In this document: positions 17,595 through 28,409 of the stretch, piece by piece
Layout: the number at the start of each line of letters is the position of its first letter
How positions within the stretch are numbered: the stretch's first letter is position 1
NCBI GenBank assembly: GCA_016719925.1
Contig: JADJYC010000002.1
Location: 817,298 to 881,297, forward strand
From: Crocinitomicaceae bacterium
Lineage (GTDB): Bacteria > Bacteroidota > Bacteroidia > Flavobacteriales_D > Crocinitomicaceae
DNA length: 64,000 nucleotides
Direction: 5' to 3'
Notes under the pieces: generated by a model
The model's database searches: none
What the model was told of the DNA's origin: nothing
The model's input: the letters and a program-made list of their open reading frames with translations, nothing else
Translations under genes and position numbers: made by a program

Positions 17595-18575
17595 CTAATT
17601 GCTTATTCCGTATCCCAGTTTTGCACGAACCCGTTGAATAACATTTTGGGCAACCTTTTTTGCTTTGGCTGCGCCCTCTGCCAGAACCTTATCTATTTCA
17701 TTTTTGTTTGACATGAAATAATCAAATCGTTTGCGCTCTTCAGCAAAGTCATTCAGTATTTTATCCAGAATTGCTTTTTTGGTGTGCCCGTATCCCCAAC
17801 CTCCTGCAACGTAATTGTTTCGCATGGTTTCAATTTCTTCACTACTTGCAAAAAGTGAATAAATTTTAAAAGCGTTGCAGCTGTCAGGATTTTTAGAATC
17901 TGCCAGTTCAAGACTGTCTGTGACAATAGAATTCACTTGTTTCTTGAGTTCTTTTTCCGGAAGAAAGATGTCAATAATATTGCCTTTTGATTTAGACATT
18001 TTTTCACCGTCAATTCCCGGAATCAACATAGTATCAGATTGCAGTTGTTCCTGCGGAAGAACAAAAGTTTCACCCATCTGATGATTAAAACGCGCAGCAA
18101 CATCTCTGGTCATTTCCAGATGCTGCAACTGATCTTTTCCTACCGGCACAAACTCTGCATCATATAAAAGAATATCTGCCGCCATCAGCATCGGATAGGT
18201 GAATAAACCTCCGTTTACATCCTGCAAACGATCAGCCTTATCTTTAAACGAGTGTGCCAGCTCTAATCGTGTAAATGGAAAAAAGCAGCAGAGGTACCAG
18301 GTTAATTCAGCAGTTTCAGTCACATCACTCTGTCTGTAAAAAACAGTTTTATTTGTGTCTAATCCGCAGGCCAGCCAGGCAGCAGCAGTTGCGTAAGTAT
18401 TTTCACGCAATGTTTCAGCATTTTTAATTTGCGTCAGTGAATGTAAATCTGCAATGAATAAAAATGATTCATTGGCCGGATTTGCTGACATTTTAATAGC
18501 CGGTTTTATTGCCCCTAATATGTTACCCAAATGAGGAACCCCAGTACTTTGTACGCCCGTTAAAATTCTTGCCAT
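17595..18575 (-). CDS. trpS: tryptophanyl-tRNA synthetase
   Basis: Class I aminoacyl-tRNA synthetase that charges tRNA-Trp. The HIGH-type signature is PHLGNILGAIKP near residue 14 and the KMSKS loop is GEKMSKSKGN near residue 193. Tryptophan-site motifs include LLMAADILLYDAEFVPVG-like sequence and KDQLQHLEMTRD. The length of 326 residues is normal for bacterial TrpRS and the frame is intact. The ATG at 18575 is the first Met before ARILTGVQSTG. It stands alone between a divergent plsC and a convergent LVIVD gene. Confidence 0.96.
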   Translation of the reverse strand: MARILTGVQSTGVPHLGNILGAIKPAIKMSANPANESFLFIADLHSLTQIKNAETLRENTYATAAAWLACGLDTNKTVFYRQSDVTETAELTWYLCCFFPFTRLELAHSFKDKADRLQDVNGGLFTYPMLMAADILLYDAEFVPVGKDQLQHLEMTRDVAARFNHQMGETFVLPQEQLQSDTMLIPGIDGEKMSKSKGNIIDIFLPEKELKKQVNSIVTDSLELADSKNPDSCNAFKIYSLFASSEEIETMRNNYVAGGWGYGHTKKAILDKILNDFAEERKRFDYFMSNKNEIDKVLAEGAAKAKKVAQNVIQRVRAKLGYGISN

Positions 18576-18642
18576 GGTGAGTTGATCTGGATCAAAATTA
18601 AGTATTCACTGAAGATTGACCTCCTCAAGGGCTATTTTTAAT

Positions 18643-18650
18643 TAATTTTG
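18643..18650 (+). promoter_or_regulatory. -7 promoter element TAATTTTG before plsC
   Basis: TAATTTTG matches TAnnTTTG and is six bases before the plsC ATG at 18656, so the mRNA would be nearly leaderless. A TTG at 18616-18618 is slightly too far for -33. Confidence 0.4.
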
Positions 18651-18655
18651 GTCTG

Positions 18656-19417
18656 ATGAAATACCTGTTGTTACCATTTATTATACTGTATCGCATCTAT
18701 TTTGCGCTGGTGTTTTTTTTGGTTCTGACGTTGTTTTATCCTGCTTTCTGGTTTTTGCTTTTGAGCAGCAAAAATAATGAACGTGTTTTCAGGCTGAAGG
18801 CTATAGTATCGAGTATCATTCTCTTTCTGGATTTCATTTATATAAGAAGATTGACAAAGCCAAAACTGAAAGGGCCTTACGTAATTTGTCCAAATCATTC
18901 ATCCTATCTGGATATCATTTTAATGTACCGTGTTTTGCCGCATACCAAATTTCTGTTTATGGGTAAATCTGAATTGCTGCGGTGGCCGATCTTAAGTATT
19001 TTTTTCAGAAAAGTGGATATTGCCGTTAACCGTGAAAAAAGACATTCAGCAATGCGATCAATTTTGCGCGCCAGACAGGAGTTAAATAAAGGCTGGTCAA
19101 TAGTTATTTTTCCCGAAGGTAAAATTCCGGTCAATGCACCCCGGCTTGATTTATTTAAAAGCGGTCCGTTCAAACTTGCAATTGATGCGCAGGTGCCGGT
19201 GCTACCGATTTCAATAATTGATAACTGGAAATTGTTTTATACTGATCCGGTGATGACCGGTCGTGCTCACCCAGGTTTTGCAAGGGTTATTATTCACGAT
19301 GAAATCAGTACAAAAGGAATGACGAAAAAAGATTTAGTATCTTTACGGCATCGAACATTTGAAACAATAAACAAATCTCTGCTGGAATATAATAAAGAGG
19401 TTTATCTCAACGACTGA
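18656..19417 (+). CDS. plsC: 1-acyl-sn-glycerol-3-phosphate acyltransferase
   Basis: Makes phosphatidic acid from lysophosphatidic acid at the inner membrane. Two N-terminal hydrophobic helices (LLLPFIILYRIYFALVFFL and following) anchor it. The acyltransferase motifs are present: NHSSYLD (the NHxxxxD box near residue 82) and FPEGKIP near residue 160. Length of 253 residues is typical. It ends overlapping the gatC start by one base (TGATG), so the two genes are coupled. Frame intact. Confidence 0.9.
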   Translation: MKYLLLPFIILYRIYFALVFFLVLTLFYPAFWFLLLSSKNNERVFRLKAIVSSIILFLDFIYIRRLTKPKLKGPYVICPNHSSYLDIILMYRVLPHTKFLFMGKSELLRWPILSIFFRKVDIAVNREKRHSAMRSILRARQELNKGWSIVIFPEGKIPVNAPRLDLFKSGPFKLAIDAQVPVLPISIIDNWKLFYTDPVMTGRAHPGFARVIIHDEISTKGMTKKDLVSLRHRTFETINKSLLEYNKEVYLND

Positions 19418-19707
19418 TGAAAATAACCGATGAAATAATTGATCACCTTTCACATCTTTCAAGATTAGAATTTGAAGGTGAAGAGCGTGAAAGAATCAAA
19501 GCGGATCTGACAAAAATTATTGGATTTGTAGATCAATTATCTTCAGTGAATACAGATGGAGTGGAGCCTTTGATATTTATGACCGAATCAGAAAATGTGC
19601 TGAGGGAAGATGTGGATGCTGTTACTGTTTCACAAGCTGATGCACTGAAAAATGCAGCCGTGCATGACTCAGATTATTTCAAAATACCAACTGTTTTGAA
19701 GAAGTAA
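19417..19707 (+). CDS. gatC: Asp-tRNA(Asn)/Glu-tRNA(Gln) amidotransferase subunit C
   Basis: GatC stabilises the GatA-GatB complex that amidates mischarged tRNAs. The 96-residue protein shows the family features: LSHLSRLEFEGEERERI near the start, the central FVDQLSSVNTDGVEPL and the LREDVDAV segment. Length is normal and the frame is intact. It follows plsC with a one-base overlap; gatA and gatB are not in the window. Confidence 0.93.
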   Translation: MKITDEIIDHLSHLSRLEFEGEERERIKADLTKIIGFVDQLSSVNTDGVEPLIFMTESENVLREDVDAVTVSQADALKNAAVHDSDYFKIPTVLKK

Positions 19708-21039
19708 TTAAAGCAATTTCAAAATTGCGTCTTCCACTTCTTTTGAATCCCACACTTTTTCAATGTCTGGTCTGTTCATTACTTTACGCATAATCTCATC
19801 TTGCTTTTTTCCGTTCTGATAGGCCACGGAATAACGCGTATTGGTAAATGAAACTTGTGTATAAAGCGGAATCCATTTATCCGGATGTAATTTGCTGAAA
19901 TGACCTTCAATTTTTTTCTGAAGAAGGAATCTTGGGTCAGCTACAAAATCTCGCATCACAAAATAATTTTCTACCGATAAATCCTGAACGGCATCACCAT
20001 CCGGTTTGCGAATTTTCGATATTCTTCAAAAACGTTTGGCCATTTTCATTGTGCTTTTGCATCAACTCATACATCACAGTACAATCTTCAAAGCCGGCAT
20101 TCATTCCTTGTCCGTAGAACGGAACTGTAGCATGTGCGGCATCACCCATCAAAGCAACTTTACCATGTGTCCACGGATAACATCTTACTATAGCAAGTGA
20201 AGACAATGGATTACTGTGCCAGGTTTGCAAAAGATTCGGACAGATATCGTAAAAATCAGGAATGTTTTTGAAAAAGTTCTGAATATCAGCATCTGTTTTT
20301 AATGCGTTGAAAGAAACTTCACCGTCAAAGGGCATAAACAAAGTACAGGTAAACGAACCATCATCATTTGCAAGTGCAATTAGCATAAATCTTCCGCGCG
20401 GCCAGATATGCAAAGCATTTTTATCAAGTTTGTAAGACCCGTCAGGATTGGCGGGAAGCAATAGTTCCCGATATCCATCTTCAATATATTTCTGACTGTA
20501 ATCAAAGCGATCTAATTTCTGAAATGCATTATAGCGTGCTGCAGAAAAAGCACCGTCTGTTGCAAAAACAACATCGGCTTGCGCTGAAATTTTTTCACCG
20601 GTTTCTGTATTTTCAAAAAATGCAATTCCTTTTTCTAAATCGACATCCACACATTTGTGGTGATAGAAAATTTTGCACCGCCTTTGGTTTCGGCAATGTC
20701 CATCATTTTTGCGTTGAGTCCGCCACGCGAAACAGAATAGATCGCCTGACCTTCTTTACCATACGGCTGATAGTTTTGTTTGCCATCTAGATCATGCATG
20801 ATTCTACCGGGCATAGCAATGGAAATTTTTCTGATCTCATCATCAACACCAACTGTTTCCAATGCTTTCCAACCTCTGAAAGACATCGCTAAGTTGATGG
20901 ATTTACCAGCTGAAATATCTGCTTTACGTATATCAGGACGACGTTCATAAATAGTTACTTTATAACCTGCTTTGGAAAGAAAAACGGCCCAAAGAGAACC
21001 TACTAATCCGGCTCCGATAATAATTGCTGATTTTTGCAT
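19708..21039 (-). CDS. kmo: kynurenine 3-monooxygenase, at least two frameshifts
   Basis: FAD enzyme that hydroxylates kynurenine at C3. It starts at the ATG at 21039 (QKSAIIIGAGLVGSLWAVF, the Rossmann GxGxxG). Other motifs are IYERRPDIRKADI and GKSINLAMSFRGW near the substrate site, and GDAAHATVPFYGQGMNAGF, the second FAD motif. A lost A near 20665 and indels near 20020-20030 split the reading into three frames; the segments join as YHHKCVDVDLEKG and VENYFVMRDFVADP. Rebuilt length about 445 residues is normal. It shares strand with kynU, with one unknown gene between. Errors, not decay, are likely. Confidence 0.88.
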
Positions 21040-21180
21040 GAATGTAATTTCTGAAGAAGTAAAATTAATCAAATTGCAGTGTGGCTGACTTGATTTTTAT
21101 CATAAATAAATTATCGTCAAGGTTTTTATGAAATAGATCTTTTTGATAGAATGAAGAATAAAAATAACATGTTACCGCAT

Positions 21181-22502
21181 TTAAAAATAGCACACGCGAT
21201 AAACGGCCGTATCACTCAAAATGTCCAAAGTTCTTTCAACTTCTTGTCTCAGCCATTTTTTATACTCGCGCTTAGTCAGGGGCGCCTCAGCGGTTTTGAC
21301 ATATGTACAATCACATTTAACGGCGGGATCATTAATCCAGTCCTCATCTAGATAAAGCTTTTTTTTGTCATGCGCTAAAGCACAAATATAGAAATCGGAG
21401 TAGTTTGGAAATCGGCATGAATTGCAGGCTTCCAACCAGTTTCGGTTAGCGTGAATCTTTCTGTCCAAGTGGCTTCGTAAAAATTGTTTGGCACAAATCT
21501 TACAAAATCCGACTTATAGACACTGTCTCTTCGATACGACCATAAACTTCCAATGCTGTCATATTCATATCGGTAAAAGGGATAATCGAAAAGTTGTCTT
21601 TCTGTCCTTCCTGAAGTGGTATACTTGAATGATTCAGCAAAAGGAATATCATAAATCATAGCAATACCATCGTTTTGCTTCATATTCTTCTTTACTATAA
21701 AGAAAATAGCCGGTATCAATTCCCAATTTATTATCAGTGTCAAAGCACTCGTAAATTCTGAGTAATGGCTCATAGCCGCATCCTTCCCAGATTATTTTTG
21801 GTACATCTTGGGATACCGTTGATATTTGCAAATGACATATAATAGGTTGTCGGCATTCTCACCCCATTCAGATCCGACCTGATTGAATTGAATAAATTCT
21901 AAAATTACACCACGAGTCAAATGAAATGGAATTGTAAGTATTGACCAATTTGCGGCCCAAAATAATTCACCTGATTTATGCCATTTCATATAAAAAATGT
22001 CGCCTTTATCATTTAACTGAAAATAAACCTCAATTGAATGACCTTCAATTTCAAGTGTTTGCTTCCAAAAAATTTCATGTGAAGAATATTTCAAATTTGG
22101 CAGAATTTTCCTTGCCTGTGCTGTGTCTAGTAGGGTTAAGTCGTCTAATAGATCATAGCAAGTAGGTGAGTCTTCATGGCAGTATGATAAATAAGTTCGT
22201 AAACATTTCACGTGGCCATTTTCAAAATATTCAATTGATGTTTGTTCAGTAGAGTGATAATCATCATTGATTAAATTGAAATTCGTGAGCTTACCATTTT
22301 TACTAAAAGAATACACTTCAAGTTCATTACGCTGTGCAGAGATAGTAGATACATTAAGTGTTTTAATTACTGCTGTATCCCAATGCTGACTTGGGTCAAT
22401 GAGTTCTATACCAAAATGATGCCTATACTCAATTTGGCAATCTGCATTTTTTATGGAACACAATCCAATTAAAAAAGTGAATATGTAGACTGTTTTTTTA
22501 AT
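21181..22502 (-). CDS. hypothetical lipoprotein, broken by three or more frameshifts
   Basis: A single long protein can be followed through four overlapping frames from about 22502 to 21181. It starts with a lipoprotein-like signal (KKTVYIFTFLIGLCS). The start codon is unclear; ATT at 22502 is the last codon before KKTVY and a lost base may hide an ATG. Segments include YRHHFGIELIDPSQHWD, FFLYSKEEYE-like sequence, YPFYRYEYDSIGSLWSYRR and, near the end, CNSCRFPNYSDFYICALA. Total about 440 residues. No family recognised. It lies between kmo and kynU on the same strand, but nothing in it suggests a role in kynurenine metabolism. Confidence 0.5.
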
Positions 22503-22636
22503 AAATAGAATGTTGAAGAGATTATATTAACGGCAATTGCCAATATGGTTTCAGTAAAACGTCGAAAAGAAATTGAACTCAGTATATCCTAAAGTTCATG
22601 ATAACCGGCAAAAATGCATTTTTGAAAACTGATTTT

Positions 22637-23917
22637 CTAGCCTATTGCATTTTCCAACGCCACCCCAAACCGATAAACATCCTCAAAAGAATTGTAAAGC
22701 GGAACAGGAGCAATGCGAATCACATTAGGTTCTCTCCAATCTGCAATCACACCTTGTTCGGTAAGTTTATCAAATAATGGTTTGCCTTTTCCGTGAACTA
22801 AAATCGAAAGTTGCGCACCGCGTCTTTTTTCTTCTTTTGGTGTGATAATTTCAAATTGACATTTGTCTGTGTGTTTAGCAGAAATGTCCTGAATGATTTC
22901 TTCCAGATAGTTTGTTAACTGAATTCTTTTTTCGATCAATTTATCCATTCCAACCTCAGCAAAAATATCTAACGATGCAAGGTGGGCGGCCATTCCTAAG
23001 ACCGGTGCATTGCTGAGTTGCCAGCCTTCTGCACCGGGCATTGGTTTAAAACCTGGTTCCATCAAAAATCTAACCGACTTATTGTGCCCCCACCAACCGG
23101 CAAAACGCGGAATTTCTGGTTTGTTTTCGTGATTTTCATGCACAAACATGCCGCTTACTCCACCGGGAGAAGAATTCAAATATTTATATGAACACCATGC
23201 AGCAAAGTCAACCTGCCAGTCATGCAAATTTAATTTTACATTTCCTGCTGCATGAGCCAAATCAAAACCTACAACTGCACCAACATTATGTCCTGCTTCG
23301 GTGATTGATTTCATATCAAATAACTGACCGGTATAATAATTCACCCCACCAATCATAACCATCGCAATTTCATTTCCAAATTTTGAAATTGTATCTAAAA
23401 TATCTTGATCGTTAATCGTGTGTTCACCATGTCTTGGTTCAATTTCGATCATGGCATCTTTTGGATCATAACCGTGAAACTTTACTTGTGATTCCAATGC
23501 GTATTGGTCACTTGGAAATGCTTTTTTCTCACAGAGAATTTTATATCGCGTTTTTGATGGCCGGTAAAATGACACCATCAACAAATGCAAATTGGTAGTC
23601 AAACTGTGAGTAATGACAACTTCAGAATTTTTTGCACCAACAATTTTTGCTGCTTTTTCTGTCAGAAATTCGTGATAAGCAAACCAGGGTTTTTTCGCTT
23701 CAAAATGTCCTTCAACACCAAATTTTGCCCAATCATCCAGTTCTGCCTGAATATAATCTTTCACTTTTTTAGGTTGAAGACCGAGCGAGTTACCCGTGAA
23801 GTAAACTGTATCCTGCCCGTTGTGCTGCGGAATAAAGAAACGGTTACGATATTCTTTCAAAGGATCTTTCTGATCAAGTTCCTGAGCAAATTGCAGAGAG
23901 AATTTGTTTGCTACCAT
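22637..23917 (-). CDS. kynU: kynureninase
   Basis: PLP enzyme that cleaves kynurenine or 3-hydroxykynurenine, giving alanine and (hydroxy)anthranilate. I chose the ATG at 23917 (VANKFSLQFAQELDQKD), since the preceding 16 residues look non-native. Motifs include VYFTGNSLGLQPK, VVITHSLTTNLHLL, GFDLAHAAGNV and the PLP lysine in AAWCSYKYLNSSPGG. Length of 426 residues is normal and the frame is intact. With kmo it supplies 3-hydroxyanthranilate, the usual route to quinolinate and NAD in bacteria with this pathway. The dioxygenase genes for the other steps are not in the window. Confidence 0.95.
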   Translation of the reverse strand: MVANKFSLQFAQELDQKDPLKEYRNRFFIPQHNGQDTVYFTGNSLGLQPKKVKDYIQAELDDWAKFGVEGHFEAKKPWFAYHEFLTEKAAKIVGAKNSEVVITHSLTTNLHLLMVSFYRPSKTRYKILCEKKAFPSDQYALESQVKFHGYDPKDAMIEIEPRHGEHTINDQDILDTISKFGNEIAMVMIGGVNYYTGQLFDMKSITEAGHNVGAVVGFDLAHAAGNVKLNLHDWQVDFAAWCSYKYLNSSPGGVSGMFVHENHENKPEIPRFAGWWGHNKSVRFLMEPGFKPMPGAEGWQLSNAPVLGMAAHLASLDIFAEVGMDKLIEKRIQLTNYLEEIIQDISAKHTDKCQFEIITPKEEKRRGAQLSILVHGKGKPLFDKLTEQGVIADWREPNVIRIAPVPLYNSFEDVYRFGVALENAIG

Positions 23918-23978
23918 GGTTTGTTTACTTTTGTATAACCGCTTCAGGAATTTAAAATCCAGCAACAGCGGGCGTTAG

Positions 23979-23986
23979 CAAAGATA
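23979..23986 (-). promoter_or_regulatory. -7 promoter element TATCTTTG before kynU
   Basis: The minus strand reads TATCTTTG 61 bases before the kynU ATG, in the short divergent gap with hemL. On the plus strand TACTTTTG at 23926-23933 could serve hemL. Neither has a clear -33 partner. Confidence 0.35.
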
Positions 23987-24009
23987 CAAATACATTCAAA
24001 ATCAGATCC

Positions 24010-25299
24010 ATGATCAGCCGTAAAAAATCAGACCAGTTATTTGAAACTGCAAAAACAATTTTTCCCGGTGGAGTAAATTCTCCGGTACGCGCATTTAAAT
24101 CTGTTGAGGGGTCTCCGTTATTTATTGCAAAGGGAGATGGTTGCCATATATGGGATGAAGACGGAAATCAATTTGTAGATTTTTGTTGCAGCTGGGGACC
24201 ATTGATTCTTGGCCACAATCATCCCAAAGTGCGTGAAGCAATAGTTAATACAGTTGGAAACGGAACTTCTTTTGGTGCTCCTACTAAACTGGAGAATGAA
24301 CTCGGGCAATTAATTCTTTCCAATAACCGTTTCATTGAAAAAATACGATTTGTCAGTTCCGGAACTGAAGCAGTGATGTCTGCTATTCGTCTTGCCAGAG
24401 GATATACCAAAAGAGATAAAATTGTCAAGTTTGATGGATGTTATCACGGTCATGCAGATTCATTGTTGATAAGCCGGATCTGGTTTAGCACCTTTTGGAA
24501 CTTCCTCATCAGCAGTGTTCCTGAAGCATTTTCGAAAGAAACAATTGTCATTCCGTTGAATGATGAAAAAGCTGTTTTGGATGTTGTGAAAATTATCCTG
24601 ATCAAGATTGCCTGTATGATTATCGAACCAATTCCGGCCAACAACGGCTTGTTGCTTCAGCAAAAGAATACCTTGAATTTCTCAGAAAGTTTGTTCTGAA
24701 AATGGAATTCTCCTTTGTTTGATGAGGTAATTTCTGGTTTCAGAGTTGCTTTTTCAGGAGCAGCAGAATTGTACAATATTCAACCGGATATTATCACGTA
24801 TGGAAAAATAATTGGAGGAGGAATGCCCGTTGGTGCTTATGGGGCTTCACACAAAATTATGGACTGTATTTCTCCGGTTGGAAATGTGTATCAGGCCGGA
24901 ACTTTGTCCGGAAATCCAGTTGCAATGGCGGCAGGAATTGCACAATTAAAGGAATGCTTACGTGCTGATTTTTACCAAGATCAGGAGAATAGAACTAAAT
25001 TATTCGTTAATAAAATCAACAATCATTCAAAAACCAAAGGATACAGTTTTGAGATATTTACCATTGGTTCAATTTTCTGGCTGGCATTTTCTAAAAAAGA
25101 GGCGATTAGGAGTGCTGATGAAATTGACAATGCTACTATGAATGATTTCAAAAAGCTATATTCTGTTTTACTGGATAACGGAATTTATTTGGGTCCTTCA
25201 GGCTATGAAGTTGGTTTTATATCAGCAGCACATACTGAAGAAATTTTGAATGATTGCGCGTTAAAATTCTGCGCAGCGCTTGATTCAGTTTTGGGTTAA
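24010..25299 (+). CDS. hemL: glutamate-1-semialdehyde 2,1-aminomutase, several frameshifts
   Basis: PLP enzyme forming 5-aminolevulinate for heme. Motifs are FPGGVNSPVRAF near the start, FVSSGTEAVMSAIRLARG, FDGCYHGHADS, FDEVISGFRV and the PLP lysine in TYGKIIGGGMPVGAYG. The frame is wrong in 24470-24520, where the true reading GSGLAPFGTSSSA lies in another frame and two indels compensate. The segment around 24590-24715 also shifts, so the first piece ends early at 24699 and the second resumes at LFDEV. Rebuilt length near 430 residues is normal. Heme synthesis would need it, so errors are likely. Confidence 0.9.
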
Positions 25300-25422
25300 G
25301 TACATCTTTAGAATGTAGGTTTGAGATTGTTTCTGGCGCATTTGATTTTAAGCATGTTGAGCCGTTTTGTGTATTGATCTGTAGCCGTTTATCAATTTAA
25401 ATTCACGTATATTTACTTCGTT

Positions 25423-28406
25423 TTGAAGATATTATTAGCGGCAATAGTTGTTTGTATTCATGTCTGTTTTCTGCGGGCACAGCAAATTGAATTGTCCGTT
25501 CAAACTGGACACTCTTCTGCCATTACATCGCTTGCTTTTAGTCCTGGTGACGTTTGGATTGCTTCGGGTGGTGCGGATAATAAAATTATTTTGTGGGATT
25601 TCCTCACAGCAAGACAGGCTGATGTTTTTATTGGTCATTCAATGACAGTTACTGACGTTGAGTTTCATCCATCCGGAAAATATTTAATCAGTTCTTCTCT
25701 TGATTCAACAATCAAAGTCTGGAATATCGCAAATGGTTTTTGTGAAACATCTTTAAAATTTAATTATCCGTTGTTTTCTTTGGACGTTGATTCGGATGGA
25801 AATGAACTTGTGATAGCAGGCAAAGAAATTCTTTTAATCTCATTTACTGATTTGCTAAAATCTAATGATGCTGAAATCACAAAACCAATCGCCTTGCCTC
25901 TGCGTGCAAAAAAAAGTTTTACCACAGTAGCATTCAGTCATAATAATCAATACCTCGCTTTTGGTGGTGAGCATGAAGATTTGGGTTTTTTAGTGGATTT
26001 GACAAACAAAGAAGTTGTCAGAAAAATTCCTGCTGCGTTTTCAGATCTGTTTTTTGATGAGGACAATTCAAAACTCATTTATTCGACATCGCTTGGTTTA
26101 GCTTCAGAAGTGAGTTTATCTGACAGGAAAAAAAAAGGAACAAGTACGGACTGGATGCTCAATGCATTTAATGCTGTCACTGCAAATTCTGATTTTATTT
26201 ATCTGGCAAATGACAGGGGCGAAATTATAGAAATTAACAGAGTGAATTTTTCTGAAAAAAGGATTTTCAAAACTTCCCGGTCCAGATTAAACACGCTTAG
26301 AATTTCCGGCAATGGTCATTTTCTTGCAAGCGGCGGTGAAAATGGCAGAATTGTTTTGTGGGATCTAACTACCGGACTTGCCGTTAAAGATTTTGAAGGT
26401 TCGGTTGCACAAATCAATGATATTGTCTTTTCTGAAAACGGGAAAGAAATTTTAATTGGTTATCAGGATGGTTCACTTAGAAAAACAAATCTTTTTTCAA
26501 ATCAGAGTATAGTCAATTCGCCGCAAATTAAATCTGAAGTCTTGTCATCAAGATTCCAATGGTCGGTTTTTGATATTGTGAGTTTCGAAAAAGATTCTGC
26601 TATAATAACCATGCATAAAAAGCGGTTTGCACTGGATGAAGAAAACACCTTTGATAAAATAACGGAGTATACGGTTATCTGGGTTTTTAAAGATAATTAC
26701 CTGAAGCTGCATGAACACAAATATTTGGGTGAGCGAGCACAGCAGTATATGGATGACAGAAAATCCGGCATTACAAATCCGGTTTCTTTTTTGTTAAGCA
26801 ATGACGCTCTTTCTTGCAGATCAAAGGATGGAAAAGGTAAAATTCTGTCGGATGGTAAAGAAATTTCGGTGAACATGGAATCCTCAGATGATTTCAAAAT
26901 TCAATCGCAGCATACTGATATGCTGACTAGTGTTGCGCTCAATGACTCGTATGATTTTTTTGCAACTGCGGGCTGGGATGGTTTGATCCGGTTTTATGAT
27001 TTAAAAACGGCTAAACTGCTTACCACTTTCGGTCCGTTTGGTAATGGACAATTTATTTACATCAATCCTGAAGGGTATTATTTTTCTTCAAAAAAGGCGT
27101 TGGATTATGTTGGTTTTAAGTGGGGAGAAAAATTTTATTCCTTTGAGCAGTTTGATTTGATTTATAACAGGCCTGATCTTGTTGCTGCTTATCTTCCGTA
27201 TTTTGATGACTATTACGTGTCTGCTTATAAAAGGCATATCTCAAAAGACTTAAAAACTTGATTTGACTGAAGATGATCTGGCAGTTAAGGAAAATGTTCC
27301 GCTGATTTCCTATCAGCGTTATCTGGATAATTTATTAATCGATGGAAGTATCAATCTGATTGTAAAATGTGAAGATCAGAATGCTGAATTGGATAAACTG
27401 CATATTCGTGTGAACGGCGTACCTGAGTTTGGAAGATATGGAAAATCACTTAACGGCCATTCATACATCGACAGTTTTCATGTTGTTTTGAATCCCGGCA
27501 CAAATTACTTTCAGATTTATTGTACTAATAAATCGGGCGTTTCATCTTTGAAAGAAACATTTTCTGTAGAGGCTCACAAACGTGATGTCGAGTCAGATTT
27601 ATATCTTATTTCTATTGGAGTTTCAAAATATAAGGAGCAGCAATATAATTTGAATTACGCATCAAAAGATGCAGAGGATGTAATACGGTTTTTTGACAAA
27701 CCATTCGGGCCTTTCAGCACTGTTCATTCAAAGATTTTAATTGATACCAATGTCACTTTGACGAATGTATATGAGTTAAAAAAGTTTACTCCAGCAGGCA
27801 AAACCCAATGATGTGGTTATGTTATTTGTTGCCGGACATGGTGTGCTGGATTTGAACTTTGATTATTATCTTGCTACCTATGACATGGACTTTAAAAATC
27901 CGGCTGAAAAAGGAATTCCGTATGATGTTTTTGATGACTTGCTTGACAATACAAAGAGCCGAAAAAAAGTAATGTTTATTGATGCTTGTCATTCAGGTGA
28001 AATAGACAAAGATGATGTTATCAAATCTGAAACAATAGAAAGTGAACAGGGAGATATTAAATTCAGATCTGCCGGAATAAATATTGCAAATAGAGAGGAG
28101 ACAAATGTGCTTGATCTTGCAAAATCACTTTTTGCAGACATGCGGCTAAATAATGGAACAACGGTTATTTCAAGTGCCGGCGGAAACGAATTTGCAATTG
28201 AAAGTGACAACTGGAAAAACGGAGCCTTTACGTATTGTTTTTTATATGGTTTATCATCAGGTGATGCTGATCTGAATAAAAATAAATCCATAACACTTTC
28301 TGAAATTCAGGAGTATCTTCTTTTTCAGGTAAACAAATTAACGGAAGGAGCGCAAACCCCTACTTCACGAGTTGAAAATTTGAATAATGATTTTGTAATC
28401 AGGTAG
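25423..28406 (+). CDS. exported WD40-repeat caspase-like peptidase, two frameshifts
   Basis: About 994 codons from a TTG at 25423. A signal peptide (KILLAAIVVCIHVCFLRAQ) precedes WD40-type repeats (VWIASGGADNKIILWDF, YLISSSLDSTIKVWNI, FLASGGENGRIVLWDLTTG, FFATAGWDGLIRFYDL). The C-terminal third is a caspase-like (peptidase C14) domain: LYLISIGVSKYKEQ, the catalytic His in LFVAGHGVLD and the catalytic Cys in FIDACHSGE. Breaks at about 27255 and 27785 fall in A/T runs; the second heals to LLQQAKPNDVVMLF. The dyad is intact, so the enzyme is probably active. An outer-membrane-type barrel gene starts three bases after it. Role unknown; secreted or periplasmic proteolysis is inferred. Confidence 0.82.
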
Positions 28407-28409
28407 CCA

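Noticed and set aside
22607..22622. Palindrome CAAAAATGCATTTTTG downstream of kynU
   Set aside because: Short AT-rich self-complement without a GC stem; not convincing as a terminator or operator.
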